Shown in pieces: positions 39,336-51,222 of a stretch of DNA of 64,000 nt. The translations under genes and the position numbers were made by a program. The DNA comes from Glandiceps talaboti. Its lineage: Eukaryota; Hemichordata; Enteropneusta; Spengelidae. Every line of letters begins with the position of its first letter. Within the stretch, counting starts at the first letter, position 1. The stretch is taken from assembly GCF_964340395.1 (NCBI RefSeq), contig NC_135569.1, positions 18,220,257 through 18,284,256 on the forward strand, in the 5' to 3' direction. The notes below the pieces were generated by a model, which had not been told where the DNA came from, did not search any database, and was given only the letters and a program-made list of their open reading frames with translations.

Positions 39336-41003
39336 ACAAACAAGAAAATGACATGTTGAAAATATTAAGCTGAAAACCTTTATAAAAGATGTTATTTTGT
39401 GTAATTTAATGTAACATTGTGACCTTTCCGGTGATCTTTACCAAATTAAGGCCTTACAGACAGTTATATCATCATAGTTTGTCTCTTGTCTGTCATCCCA
39501 TTGTGGATAGATAAGTAGCTCATCACTCTCTCCAGATGGATTAAGACAAATTCTTCCTTCTAATGCATCTAAGGCTTAGCTAACTAATCGAGTCTTCCTG
39601 TCCAGAAACCTTTGTATCTAGCAGGTAATGCAAACAGATAGCATGGCATCTTGCTGAAAGTTTGAAATGAAAATGAATGTTATATTAAAACTGGAGAATT
39701 AAAGTCTGAATAATTTAGAAAAGTGTCTATCGTCCGAGGCAGATAGGGTTCATGAGACATTATGATGGACTGAACTGACAATGTGTATTACAGTCGTTAG
39801 ATTTTTAAAATCTGGACACATCAAAAAAGAGCCCTTTGATAAAGAAAAGGTGTTCTGAGAAATATGCCAAAGTGACAGCCCTTTCTATATTCCTTACTTG
39901 CATATTCATGACTTATTACCTAGAGAAAATACCATTTAAGAGTCATGAGTATTAGTTGTTCATCTAATACATATTTATGTCTGCCATAAGGTAACAGTAT
40001 GAAATGTGCATCTTGTAAAGGACACATACAAAATACAATATCAATTAAACAATTTTATTATCATGTATTTCCAAACTCATCACTTCACAATTCTTATTTT
40101 ATTATAATTCAGAGTAGCTTGTGTTTTAATAGAGTTCGATAATCAACACCCCAGTTTAAAATTGTTGCCCCCAAAATTAATTTTGCCCTTTTAGATCGTA
40201 ATCTATACTCTCATTTGTATAAGGTAGACCATTTCATGAACTGGGCAAAGTTACATGCACATTTCATGAATTGGGCAGTTTCACGGATTGGGTGTAACAT
40301 ATACACCTACAAATACATGTTTGTTTGTTTGTTTGTTTGTTAGTAACCATAGTAACCAGGGACACAAGCTTGATTAGTGTTGCTATTTCTTGATCTCTTT
40401 TGCCATATAGATTCTGTATAAATTATGTGTCTAATAATTTTATTATATTGATGAATAAATATTATTATTAGACTAAAATTCTACAATTTGACATAGTTTA
40501 TAGAGTATGATATATAATAATTTTAAAGAATTTAGACCAAGATTCTAAAATTTAACATAATTTATAAAAAAAAAATTAGACTAAAATTCTAAAATTAAAA
40601 AATTTATAATGATTTGGACTAGTATTCTACACATACCTATTACTTTCAATTTTAGAATAGATGGGGTTGGTAGATTTTTTATTCTATTTTCTATCATTCT
40701 TTTTTCATATGTGAGTGTCTAGTTCAGGTAGTTATATTTTCTGTTTTTTCTATATGGTCTCTGTGTTATTGGTTTCTTCTCATCAGATGTACAGTCATTA
40801 CAGATTTTTAAGTTGATGTCAGTTTCATCATCCACTATTTCTTGCAAGATTTCACAATTTACATGATTTTATTCTTTTTTTCTCGAATATGTAAAAAAAA
40901 GTTGAGGGTCAGCATGAAAAACTAGGTGAGGTCAAGTAACCAAAACCAAACAATTTTTTTGAGGCCTTTAATATTTGAAATCTATTTTTGTCTTAATTTC
41001 TAG
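39336..41003 (+). other. Intron of the ZNF385-like gene
   Basis: Rest of the intron between the two coding exons. Contains a (TGTT)n run near 40320-40340 and AT-rich sequence. A pyrimidine-rich tract leads to the acceptor tcttaatttctag ending at 41003. Confidence 0.75.
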
Positions 41004-41275
41004 GTACTGGAAATGGCATACCAGTTGGAATTCGTATTGTACCACAAAACACACTTCCAAATCAACATGGTATTTTTACAAGCCTGTCGCCACCCCCAGC
41101 AAAGAAAGCCCCACCAAGACCAAAGGACCTAGCTATGGTGATGACACCAAGTGGAAAGTTTTACTGTGCATGCTGTGATCTTATGCTAAATTCAGAAGTA
41201 CAATACAGACAACATCTACAGAGCAAGAAACATCGTGCCAAACATGTTTCCTACAAGAAACCAGAGATTTTATAA
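41004..41275 (+). CDS. ZNF385-family zinc-finger protein, terminal coding exon
   Basis: A 272-bp exon continues the split Gly codon and encodes 89 residues to a TAA at 41273-41275. It begins with a linker (GNGIPVGIRIVPQNTLPNQ) and a Pro/Lys-rich part (SPPPAKKAPPRPK), then a second CX2CX12HX5H finger, FYCACCDLMLNSEVQYRQH with the last His in SKKH, and a basic tail ending KKPEIL. NSEVQ..QH..S..H is close to the third finger of vertebrate ZNF385 proteins. These have been reported in nuclear RNA/DNA binding; the exact role here is unknown. The protein stops soon after this finger, whereas vertebrate members have a longer tail, so it is shorter or has another isoform. ZNF346-like is the main alternative. 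Confidence 0.9.
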
Positions 41276-42959
41276 TATATTCTGATAGAGAGCATCTTTT
41301 TGGCACTGGTATTTCTGGACTTGTCCAATTACTAAGGATTTTCATATTTTTTGACAGAAATTGACTGTCCGGTTACTATTGAGTCTTATGTTACGATTGA
41401 AAACTTTTAACATAATTAATGTATAGAAGGTGTTATTTACCCACTGTGGAGTCACAGAACAAAAGAGGATCTTGTGATTGGATGAACAAAAATGTTGAAA
41501 AAACAGTTTCCTTTTCACTGATAAACAGTGAAAAGGAAACTGTTTTTTTCAGATAAGATTTTGTTTCAAAAAATAATTTCATGAATGTGTGATGATTGGC
41601 TGCATTGACCTTTGACCTCCAAAAGAGAAAGGTGGTGACCATGGAAAGATAGAGAAGTGTATTAAGTTGAATAGTGTATACCAACTGATAATTGTCACTG
41701 CTTGATTACAGATTAATGACTTTCTGTGACTAAATGTAGACTACAAAGAAAAGTTTCTATCTGAAAAATTATTGTCTGAAATATTTCTTCAGTTTGGTTT
41801 TACAAATTGTTTAGATAAATGATGTAGTCCTTTTGAAAGACTAGAGAAGGAACATTTTACAAGGCATTTTAACTATTACTTTATGTGGACAGTCAGGTAA
41901 ATAAGTAGGCTTACACTTATTGATATATTTAGTTTACTATGGTTTGGTTTCTGAAAAGGCTTAGTACAATATAATTGGAAATATTGTCATGTTGGGATGT
42001 CATTATATCATTTTAACAAAAATGTTGTTTTGCACTCAGAAAGGAGAGAGAACTTCAGAAGAAAGAATGATTAATCTAGTTTGGTTTTAAAATGGAACAA
42101 TTTCCAAGTAATTCTCATAACCTGATACAGCATTGTACACCTAGATGGGTCATAAAAATTAATGATTTCTTGGTTGCTGCCATGACTTCCACTATATATA
42201 TGTATAACTCTAGGCATGTGAGAATAAGTCAACCTTCTTGTTCTATTTTGACCCTCTACCATGAAGTAAAATAATATTACAGGTACTGAGTAGTATCATT
42301 GTAGATATTGTTGGCAGGAATTGATTATGACTAGAATGGCATACATACATGTAATTGAAGGATAGATTCAGTGCACTGTAGTACAGTGTTAATGAAATTC
42401 ATACATCTACTCTCTGATATCTGCACCTGCTACACATTGCAATCAACCCATACATACCATTGCATTATGGGTCAAACTAGCCTGCATATCATGTGACTGT
42501 AACTTGGGGCAACAACAATTTTGTTCTTTGTTTCTCAATAATACTAATTTCAAATTCCAAATCTTGCAAATGACTGAAATGCAATGAATATAAAGTTGTA
42601 AAAATGTCTATGTTACCTCTTACTACATTTGTACCAATAGCAAATGTTTTTTCAACGACCACTAATTATGTACCAATACTAAGTTTTTTCAACTAACACT
42701 AATTATGTAACTATGTCCTTCTGTTTCCATTCATTTATGATGTTAGATTTTGAATATGTTGAAAACACAGAGTAAAAAGAAACATCAAAATCATTTAATG
42801 CAGATCAAGCATCATACTTGATATCCTCCCCGTGAATCATTTATTGTAATAGCAAAAACTGAAGGAAAATTGCTCTTCTGTCAACCTTAACCCTTTTGAC
42901 CCTCATTTCCTAGTAGAGTGGAACATGCTGTGCTTACTAATTAGTTGATATCAGAATAC
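41276..42959 (+). other. Probable 3' UTR and downstream sequence
   Basis: AT-rich sequence after the stop codon. No polyadenylation signal stands out close to the stop, so the transcript end is not placed. Contains the hairpin at 41497-41550. Confidence 0.5.
41497..41550. repeat. Perfect short hairpin in probable 3' UTR
   Basis: AACAGTTTCCTTTTCACTG and CAGTGAAAAGGAAACTGTT pair perfectly around the loop ATAAA, with A/T runs extending the stem to about 23 bp. It lies 220 bases after the stop codon. Weaker pairing (ACAAAA/TTTTGT) continues outside an internal loop. Confidence 0.9.
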
Positions 42960-43222
42960 TGGGTTGGATGGGTTTATAAGGTGATGTCTATATGATGTGC
43001 TGGCTTTAATAACAAGTGAGACTATATTTGCCTACATGCTATCCTAATAGGGTTGGATGGGTTTATAAGGTGATGTCTATATGATGTGCTGGCTTTAATA
43101 ACAAGTGAGACTATATTTGCCTGCATGCTATCCTAATAGGGTTGGGTGGGTTTATAAGGTGATGTCTATATGATGTGCTAGTTTTAATAACAAGTGACAC
43201 TATATTTGCCTACATGCTATCC
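42960..43222. repeat. 89-bp tandem repeat, 3 copies
   Basis: Units contain GGTTTATAAGGTGATGTCTA and TAATAACAAGTGAGACTATA. The third copy carries several substitutions. Confidence 0.95.
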
Positions 43223-44038
43223 TTTGGGGTATGGTTTTCAGTCCTGTTGGTCTATTTTGACATTGGTCACATTCATTTTCTATATTTCAATGTGAAAGTT
43301 TCCACTTTACTCTAGCTTCTTTATAATACCTGACATTCCTGAATCACTATTCTATAAATGAATCTTGACAATTAAGGACATCTGCACAGACTTATCATAA
43401 CAGGAATCAACTTTGGATTTATCAATATTATACAGTCATTAAATTTATTGATGGTACAGGTCTACTTCAAGATGAGTGATATGTGTAACACACTAATGCT
43501 GATAGCTGACAGCTGACCACAGCTCCTCCAGGACAGACCACAGCTAACCCCACAGCTTAACCACAGCTAACAGTAAATAGACAGTAACTATGCATTCTTA
43601 TTACTGTACATCAGTGGTGGGGCTAAGTCTTGTCAAGTTAAAACAGACAGACAAAATGAAACCATAATTGTGGCATACATGTATTAAAAGTAGTCTGTAA
43701 TGGAAGTTAAGATGTGATTAACCTTTGTCTCACAGTTTACTAACTTAAAGGTTAATTTGCATATTATATCTCATCTTGTTACTTATTTAGATATAGTACT
43801 ATTATTAACAATTAAAATATGTGTACCATAGACGCAAGTGCTTCATACCATAAAAGAATGGTTGAATCAAGGCAAGAGCCATGCAGTGTTTATTTTGCTG
43901 CACTTCTTCCATTGTGTTACAGTCACTATCTGGTTACCAATATGACAACAAAACTGCCAGCAATCTACTTTGTGCCACAATTCTAGTTTTAGATTTTTGT
44001 CTCTCTTGTTCTTATCCTACCACAATCACCGTTGTATG
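43223..44038. other. Unannotated AT-rich sequence
   Basis: A short local repeat of CACAGCT-type blocks at about 43510-43570; no gene recognised. Confidence 0.6.
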
Positions 44039-44376
44039 ATTGGTCCAATCTACAACCTCAGTAGCTATAACCACAGTGATTGTTGTACGCTTGGTCCAAT
44101 CTACAACCTTTGTAGCTATAACCACAGTGACTGTTGTATGCTTGGTCCAATCTACAACCTTTGTAGCTATAACCACAGTGATTGTTGTATGCTTGGTCCA
44201 ATCTACAACCTTTGTAGCTATAACCACAGTGACTGTTGTATGCTTGGTCCAATCTACAACCTTTGTAGCTATAACCACAGTGACTGTTGTATGATTGGTC
44301 CAATCTACAACCTCAGTAGCTATAACCACAGTGACTGTTGTATGATTGGTCCAATCTACAACCTCAGTAGCTATAA
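44039..44376. repeat. 51-bp minisatellite, about 6-7 copies
   Basis: Unit contains TTGGTCCAATCTACAACCT and GTAGCTATAACCACAGTGA. The unit is 17 codons long, so four overlapping frames on both strands stay open; treated as non-coding. TTGGTCCAA is a small palindrome repeated in every unit. Confidence 0.96.
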
Positions 44377-45411
44377 CATGTATGATGTTATTAAGTTTGT
44401 ACCAATTGTAGTAACTGAATAGTACATATTACATTGACTGAACTCAATATTCTGTACTTATGTAGAATGTGTGTGCAAAATAAATTATTTACACTTTTAC
44501 TTTTACTTTGTGCAAGAAACTCTAACATTATCTCAGTTGAAATCTAGACAAAGAAATTAGTGAACTATATGTCAAATTGTTGTCAAATGTAGCCATTCAT
44601 TAATTTTAAAATACAATGTAGCCACTCATTAATTTAACTATACAGGAAAATCAAACATTCTTGATTTCCTTGTAAACCAGACTGTGAAACCCCAAAGTTC
44701 TTTGATTATTTCAAAAGCTTAAGGACCAGGAATAAGCTTTGATATGTCAAAGTTTAGCAAGATATGAAGAGCTTTGTAGACTAGACACATTCTACCATAA
44801 AGACACTTATCTATCAAGTATATATTATGCATGCCAAGGGTATACAGTCAAAAAGCTAAACAAATAAAATGAAAACCCACCGTTATTTAAAGGTAATTTA
44901 ATTTGAACAGACATAAAACTGGAAAGCTATTTATAACTTTGATAATTAGTGTTTGTATTTTTTGACAATTTGTTCAAATTTTGAACTTTGGTCCAGTCTA
45001 AGATTATTGTTGTGTAAATATTGTCGTTAAGGTTTTTTTTGTCCTTTTCTTTTAAAGCTGATCATTACTATTATCTTAAGTTAATTCAAAGAAAGCATTA
45101 TTTTGAAGATGAAAGTGGATTTGAGAAGACTATTTCAGATATTATGAAGTGTATTAACATTTCCAAACCTGAGTAAAGAAAACATTTGAAATGAAATGAG
45201 AGTTCTGTTTATTATTGTCCATTGAGACTAATATTAGATAAGATTGGTGTGATGTGATAAAGAAATGCTTTGCTAGTTGGTGATTGGCTAATTCCTGCCA
45301 ACACACAAGTAGGAAAACACTAACAGTTCAGTTTCACCTAGAATTGGATAAACCCACTTTTATATTGCAGTCATGTTATCAGTTGTAAGTATGATTGCAT
45401 CAATTAGAAAA
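44377..45411. other. Unannotated AT-rich sequence
   Basis: AATAAA-type motifs near 44480 and 44862 could be polyadenylation signals, but no transcript can be assigned. Confidence 0.55.
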
Positions 45412-45592
45412 TGTCCATTTGTGATTGGCTGATCCCGGGCTATCTCCATTTGTGATTGGCTGATCCCGGCTATCTCCATTTGTGATTGGCTGATCCCGGG
45501 CTATCTCCATTTGTGATTGGCTGATCCCGGGCTATCTCCATTTGTGATTGGCTGATCCCGTGCTATCTCCATTTGTGATTGGCCGATCTGCC
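45412..45592. repeat. 31-bp minisatellite, 6 copies, with CCAAT-type motif
   Basis: Unit contains GTGATTGGCTGATCCCGGGC and TATCTCCATTT. GATTGGCT is an inverted CCAAT box (NF-Y type) in each unit. Confidence 0.95.
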
Positions 45593-45869
45593 AAGACAGA
45601 TTCAATTAATCCATGTGAGGAAGCTACTGGCACAGTGAGTAGATTTGAAATGTAGTAAGAATTTGCTTGTTTTCTTGCCGACACTTCATTAACAGGAAAA
45701 GTCCAGTCAGGCTTATTTCTGACTTTCATATTCTTGACAATTCATGTATTGACTTAAATATGATTTTGATGATTAAATAGCAGTTTGGAACCTTGGAATC
45801 TTGTTCTAAAATAAATACTGAATGTACAACAGTGAAATGGTGATGTATATTGTGAAATAACAACATGGA

Positions 45870-46000
45870 TTACAGTTTAATAGGCAAGTGGATAAACTTT
45901 CAAAAAGTCCCCAGCAATAAAGATACTGCCCATACCAACAGTAAAATAACACACAAAGTATTCAGTTGTGCTACAATGCCATTGGCGCCATTCTTTTGTT
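45870..46000 (+). mobile_element. HINE-like element, 3' fragment
   Basis: Only the last core monomer and the 3' end (CAGTTGTGCTACAATGCCAT) remain. The 24-bp array begins about 50 bp downstream. Confidence 0.7.
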
Positions 46001-46047
46001 CAATTTGGCTTGTGCATGGTATATTGTAAATACAACACATTTTTACT

Positions 46048-49000
46048 CAGAAATGACTCAGCTTAGAGTCTTAGAAATGACTCAGCCTAGAGTCTTAGAA
46101 ATGACTCGGCCTAGAGTCTCAGAAATGACTCGGCCTAGAATCTTAGAAATGACTCAGCCTAGAATCTTAGAAATGACTCGGCCTAGAGTCTTAGAAATGA
46201 CTCAGCCTAGAGTCTTAGAAATGACTCGGCCTAGAGTCTTAGAAATGACTCGGCCTAGAGTCTTAGAAATGACTCGCCCTAGAATCTTAGAAATGACCCA
46301 GCCTAGAATCTTAGAAATGACTCAGCCTAGAATCTTAGAAATGACTCGGCCTAGAGTCTTAGAAATGACTCAGCCTAGAGTCTTAGAAATGACTCGGCCT
46401 AGAGTCTTAGAAATGACTCGGCCTAGAGTCTTAGAAATGACTCAGCCTAGAGTCTTAGAAATGACCCAGCCTAGAGTCTCAGAAATGACCCAGCCTAGAG
46501 TCTTAGAAATGACTCAGCCTAGAGTCTTAGAAATGACTCAGCCTAGAGTCTTAGAAATGACTCAGCCTAGAGTCTCAGAAATGACTCAGCCTAGAGTCTT
46601 AGAAATGACTCGGCCTAGAATCTTAGAAATGACTCGGCCTAGAGTCTCAGAAATGACTCGGCCTAGAATCTTAGAAATGACTCGGCCTAGAATCTTAGAA
46701 ATGACTCGGCCTAGAGTCTCAGAAATGACTCAGCCTAGAGTCTTAGAAATGACTCAGCCTAGAGTCTTAGAAATGACTCGGCCTAGAATCTTAGAAATGA
46801 CTCGGCCTAGAATCTTAGAAATGACTCGGCCTAGAGTCTCAGAAATGACTCAGCCTAGAGTCTTAGAAATGACTCAGCCTAGAGTCTTAGAAATGACTCA
46901 GCCTAGAGTCTTAGAAATGACTCAGCCTAGAGTCTTAGAAATGACTCGGCCTAGAGTCTTAGAAATGACTCAGCCTAGAGTCTTAGAAATGACCCAGCCT
47001 AGAGTCTTAGAAATGACTCGGCCTAGAGTCTTAGAAATGACTCAGCCTAGAGTCTCAGAAATGACTCGGCCTAGAGTCTTAGAAATGACTCGGCCTAGAA
47101 TCTTAGAAATGACTCGGCCTAGAATCTTAGAAATGACTCGGCCTAGAGTCTCGGAAATGACTCAGCCTAGAATCTTAGAAATGACTCGGCCTAGAGTCTT
47201 AGAAATGACTCAGCCTAGAGTCTTAGAAATGACTCAGCCTAGAGTCTTAGAAATGACCCAGCCTAGAGTCTTAGAAATGACTCAGCCTAGAGTCTTAGAA
47301 ATGACTCAGCCTAGAATCTTAGAAATGACTCAGCCTAGAATCTTAGAAATGACTCAGCCTAGAATCTTAGAAATGACTCAGCCTAGAGTCTCAGAAATGA
47401 CTCAGCCTAGAATCTTAGAAATGACTCGGCCTAGAGTCTCGGAAATGACTCAGCCTAGAATCTTAGAAATGACTCAGCCTAGAATCTTAGAAATGACCCA
47501 GCCTAGAGTCTTAGAAATGACTCAGCCTAGAGTCTTAGAAATGACTCAGCCTAGAGTCTTAGAAATGACTCAGCCTAGAGTCTCAGAAATGACTCAGCCT
47601 AGAGTAGAGTCTTAGAAATGACTCAGCCTAGAGTCTTAGAAATGACTCAGCCTAGAGTCTTAGAAATGACTCAGCCTAGAGTCTCAGAAATGACTCAGCC
47701 TAGAGTCTCAGAAATGACTCAGCCTAGAGTCTCAGAAATGACTCGGCCTAGAGTCTTAGAAATGACTCGGCCTAGAATCTTAGAAATGACCCAGCCTAGA
47801 GTCTTAGAAATGACTCAGCCTAGAGTCTTAGAAATGACCCAGCCTAGAGTCTTAGAAATGACTCAGCCTAGAGTCTTAGAAATGACTCAGCCTAGAGTCT
47901 TAGAAATGACTCAGCCTAGAGTCTTAGAAATGACTCAGCCTAGAGTCTCAGAAATGACTCGGCCTAGAATCTTAGAAATGACTCAGCCTAGAGTCTTAGA
48001 AATGACTCAGCCTAGAGTCTTAGAAATGACCCAGCCTAGAGTCTTAGAAATGACCCAGCCTAGAGTCTTAGAAATGACTCAGCCTAGAGTCTTAGAAATG
48101 ACTCAGCCTAGAGTCTTAGAAATGACCCAGCCTAGAGTCTCGGAAATGACTCAGCCTAGAGTCTTAGAAATGACTCAGCCTAGAGTCTTAGAAATGACTC
48201 AGCCTAGAGTCTTAGAAATGACCCAGCCTAGAGTCTTAGAAATGACTCAGCCTAGAGTCTTAGAAATGACTCAGCCTAGAGTCTTAGAAATGACTCAGCC
48301 TAGAGTCTTAGAAATGACTCGGCCTAGAATCTTAGAAATGACTCGGCCTAGAATCTTAGAAATGACTCGGCCTAGAGTCTCAGAAATGACTCAGCCTAGA
48401 GTCTTAGAAATGACTCGGCCTAGAATCTTAGAAATGACTCGGCCTAGAGTCTTAGAAATGACCCAGCCTAGAGTCTTAGAAATGACTCAGCCTAGAGTCT
48501 CGGAAATGACTCAGCCTAGAGTCTTAGAATGACTCAGCCTAGAGTCTCAGAAATGACCCAGCCTAGAGTCTTAGAAATGACTCAGCCTAGAGTCTTAGAA
48601 ATGACTCAGCCTAGAGTCTCAGAAATGACCCAGCCTAGAGTCTTAGAAATGACTCAGCCTAGAGTCTTAGAAATGACTCAGCCTAGAGTCTTAGAAATGA
48701 CCCAGCCTAGAGTCTTAGAAATGACTCAGCCTAGAGTCTTAGAAATGACTCAGCCTAGAGTCTTAGAAATGACTCAGCCTAGAGTCTTAGAAATGACTCA
48801 GCCTAGAGTCTTAGAAATGACTCAGCCTAGAGTCTTAGAAATGACTCAGCCTAGAGTCTTAGAAATGACTCAGCCTAGAGTCTTAGAAATGACTCAGCCT
48901 AGAGTCTTAGAAATGACTCAGCCTAGAGTCTTAGAAATGACTCAGCCTAGAGTCTCGGAAATGACTCAGCCTAGAGTCTTAGAAATGACTCAGCCTAGAG

Positions 49001-49244
49001 TCTTAGAAATGACTCAGCCTAGAGTCTTAGAAATGACTCAGCCTAGAGTCTCAGAAATGACCCAGCCTAGAGTCTTAGAAATGACTCAGCCTAGAGTCTT
49101 AGAAATGACTCAGCCTAGAATCTTAGAAATGACTCAGCCTAGAATCTTAGAAATGACTCGGCCTAAGAGTCTCAGAAATGACTCGGCCTAAGAGTCTCAG
49201 AAATGACTTGGCCTAAGAGTCTCAGAAATGACTCGGCCTAGTGT
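46048..49244 (+). repeat. 24-bp minisatellite, about 130 copies, AP-1-like motif in most units
   Basis: Unit of 24 bp contains AATGACTCAGCCTAGAGTCT followed by TAGA. TGACTCA is the AP-1/TRE consensus; variants TGACTCG and TGACCCA occur in blocks. One + frame stays open because 24 is a multiple of three and the unit lacks stops in that frame (EMTQPRVL per unit), giving 549, 304 and 220 codons, split by a 5-bp insertion near 47605 and a 1-bp deletion near 48527. Three of the four common variants change an amino acid (CAG/CGG, GTC/ATC, TTA/TCA), which argues against a conserved protein. The last four units carry an extra A (CCTAAGAGTC). Confidence 0.96.
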
Positions 49245-50028
49245 CATGAAAAACTGCTACATGTAGATATCAGTAGGGAGCTGGAGTTCAATTTTTTAGC
49301 AGTCCTTGAAAAGAGCAAGATGCTATTACCATACTTAACAAATATTTCTCTTTAGCAGAAATTTTAAATAGAGTTTCTGACCAGGAAATATTGGAATAAT
49401 AATAAATATGCTATATGAATATAACTAATCAGTTTATGAAGTGAAATGAGTTTATGTAGATGTGAGCTATTAATTTTGACAGTCTCCAGTAATCATAGCT
49501 TTAGGGTAAATTTGAAGTTAGGATTATGTATGGAAACGTGCAAATGCAATTAAGTTGAAGAATTTATTTGCGAACACACATACCCATTTATTGGGTGCCA
49601 TGCTAGCCATTAAGATGAAAAATGAAGCTGCAAATGAGCGGTGGCAAGGCAGTCAAGAAATGACAGTTTTGTAATGAATGATTATGAGCTGACTCTCATC
49701 ACAGCATATTACAGTATCTATCTATATTCAAGAATTTGAAATGCCACATATTATAAGTAAGCATATGCTGGTGATTTTTTATCAAGTCTATGTTTTTATA
49801 TACCCAATTAATAGAAAACAGAGACACAGACAGAGAGAGAAAGAGAGAGTCATCTGCCATGACTCGTAAAAGAAACTTTGAATGTGTATATTCGAAAGAA
49901 GTCATTGTAAAATGCTGATAGAGTTTTCAATTGCAAATCAAATTATAATAGATTGAAGCATAATGCCATGAATTAATGAATCAAAATATGAGAGTTTGAA
50001 TTAGGTTTATTGGAAACTATATTCAATT
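49245..50028. other. Unannotated AT-rich sequence
   Basis: Nothing recognised. Confidence 0.6.
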
Positions 50029-50370
50029 TTGGCACATTGAACTGATATTTAGTAGTGCTATACAGGTAAATGTGTGGTGGGGACATTACTTAGGGTGTGT
50101 AGATGGAAAATTGTTCGACAAATGAAAATGATTGCATCAGAGATGTGTATTTTTGGTCAAAAAACATAAACTCCATAACTACTGGGCAGATTGGCCAGAA
50201 ATTTGTTGAGAATGTTCTTAGATGTATATAGAACAAGATTGTTCATGTCATGGTGATTCCATCAGAGATATGCAAATTAGGTCGAAAAATGGGACTTTTT
50301 GGTCAAAAATCTTTAATTCCAAAACTACTGGGCAGATTGGGCAGAAATTTAATGGGGATGCATTTGGGGA
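50029..50370 (+). mobile_element. HINE-like element, old decayed copy
   Basis: Degenerate 5' end (GGCACATTGAACTGATATTT, TAGTAGTGCTATA), no TCTG/TG tract, and body blocks as in the other copies, ending at 'aatttaatggggatgcattt'. No core or 3' end. Confidence 0.65.
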
Positions 50371-50451
50371 TGTGTAACTGGCTAATTAAATATATAATAT
50401 TGTTCATTTGGGGATGTGTAACTGGCTAATTAAATATATAATATTGTTCAT
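50361..50451. repeat. 44-bp tandem duplication
   Basis: Two identical copies of a unit with GGGGATGTGTAACTGGCTAA, at the broken end of the decayed HINE copy. Confidence 0.95.
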
Positions 50452-50689
50452 TCAGCTACATAATTAACAAGACAACAGCATTTGTCGTGATAAAAAAATT
50501 CAAAATCAGTGTAGAAATGAGTTTAAAAATTACAATTGCGTAATTTCCTCATCTACTGAAATCAATACAAAAGTGTAATTGTTTATGTCAATTTTTCTTT
50601 ACGTAAAAGGACGGAGGATTTTCTTAGAATAATCCTTGAATTTGAGGAGTCACCATATGGCCGGTTATGCATTGTTTATAATCAGTATT

Positions 50690-51222
50690 TTGCCATGGGA
50701 GGGGTTAGTGTAGATCTCTTGCCATGGGAGGGGTTAGTGTAGATCTCTTGCCGTGGGAGGGGTTAGTGTCAATCTCTTGCCATGGGAGGGGTTAGTGTCA
50801 ATCTCTTGCCATGGGGTGGTTAGTGTAGATCTCTTGCCATGGGAGGGGTTAGTGTAGATCTCTTGCCGTGGGAGGGGTTAGTGTCAATCTCTTGCCATGG
50901 GAGGGGTTAGTGTCAATCTCTTGCCATGGGGGGGTTAGTGTAGATCTCTTGCCATGGGAGGGGTTAGTGTCAATCTCTTGCCATGGGGGGGGGGGGGGGG
51001 GGTTAGTGTCAATCTCTTGCCATGGGGGGGTTAGTGTAGATCTCTTGCCATGGGAGGGGTTAGTGTACATCTCTTGCCATGGGAGGGGTTAGTGTAGATC
51101 TCTTGCCGTGGGAGAGGTTAGTGTCAATCTCTTGCCATGGGAGGAGTTAGTGTCAATCTCTTGCCATGGGGGGGGGGGGGGTTAGTGTAGATCTCTTGCC
51201 ATGGGAGGGGTTAGCGTATACA
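50690..51222. repeat. 29-bp G-rich minisatellite, about 18 copies
   Basis: Unit contains TCTTGCCATGGGAGGGGTTA and GTGTAGATC or GTGTCAATC. G tracts range from GGGAGGGG to a run of 18 G (50985-51002) and 13 G (about 51168-51181). Contains an NcoI-type CCATGG in most units. Confidence 0.95.

Noticed and set aside
43970-44422. 150-codon frame with a Cys-rich 17-residue repeat
   Set aside because: Four frames on both strands stay open through the 51-bp unit; no sign of splice or coding bias.
46048-49191. 549-, 304- and 220-codon open frames (8-residue repeat), the first beginning with a hydrophobic, signal-like stretch
   Set aside because: The start lies in the 3' end of a HINE fragment, the rest is the 24-bp array, most unit variants change amino acids, and two indels break the frame. 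Better explained as a minisatellite.
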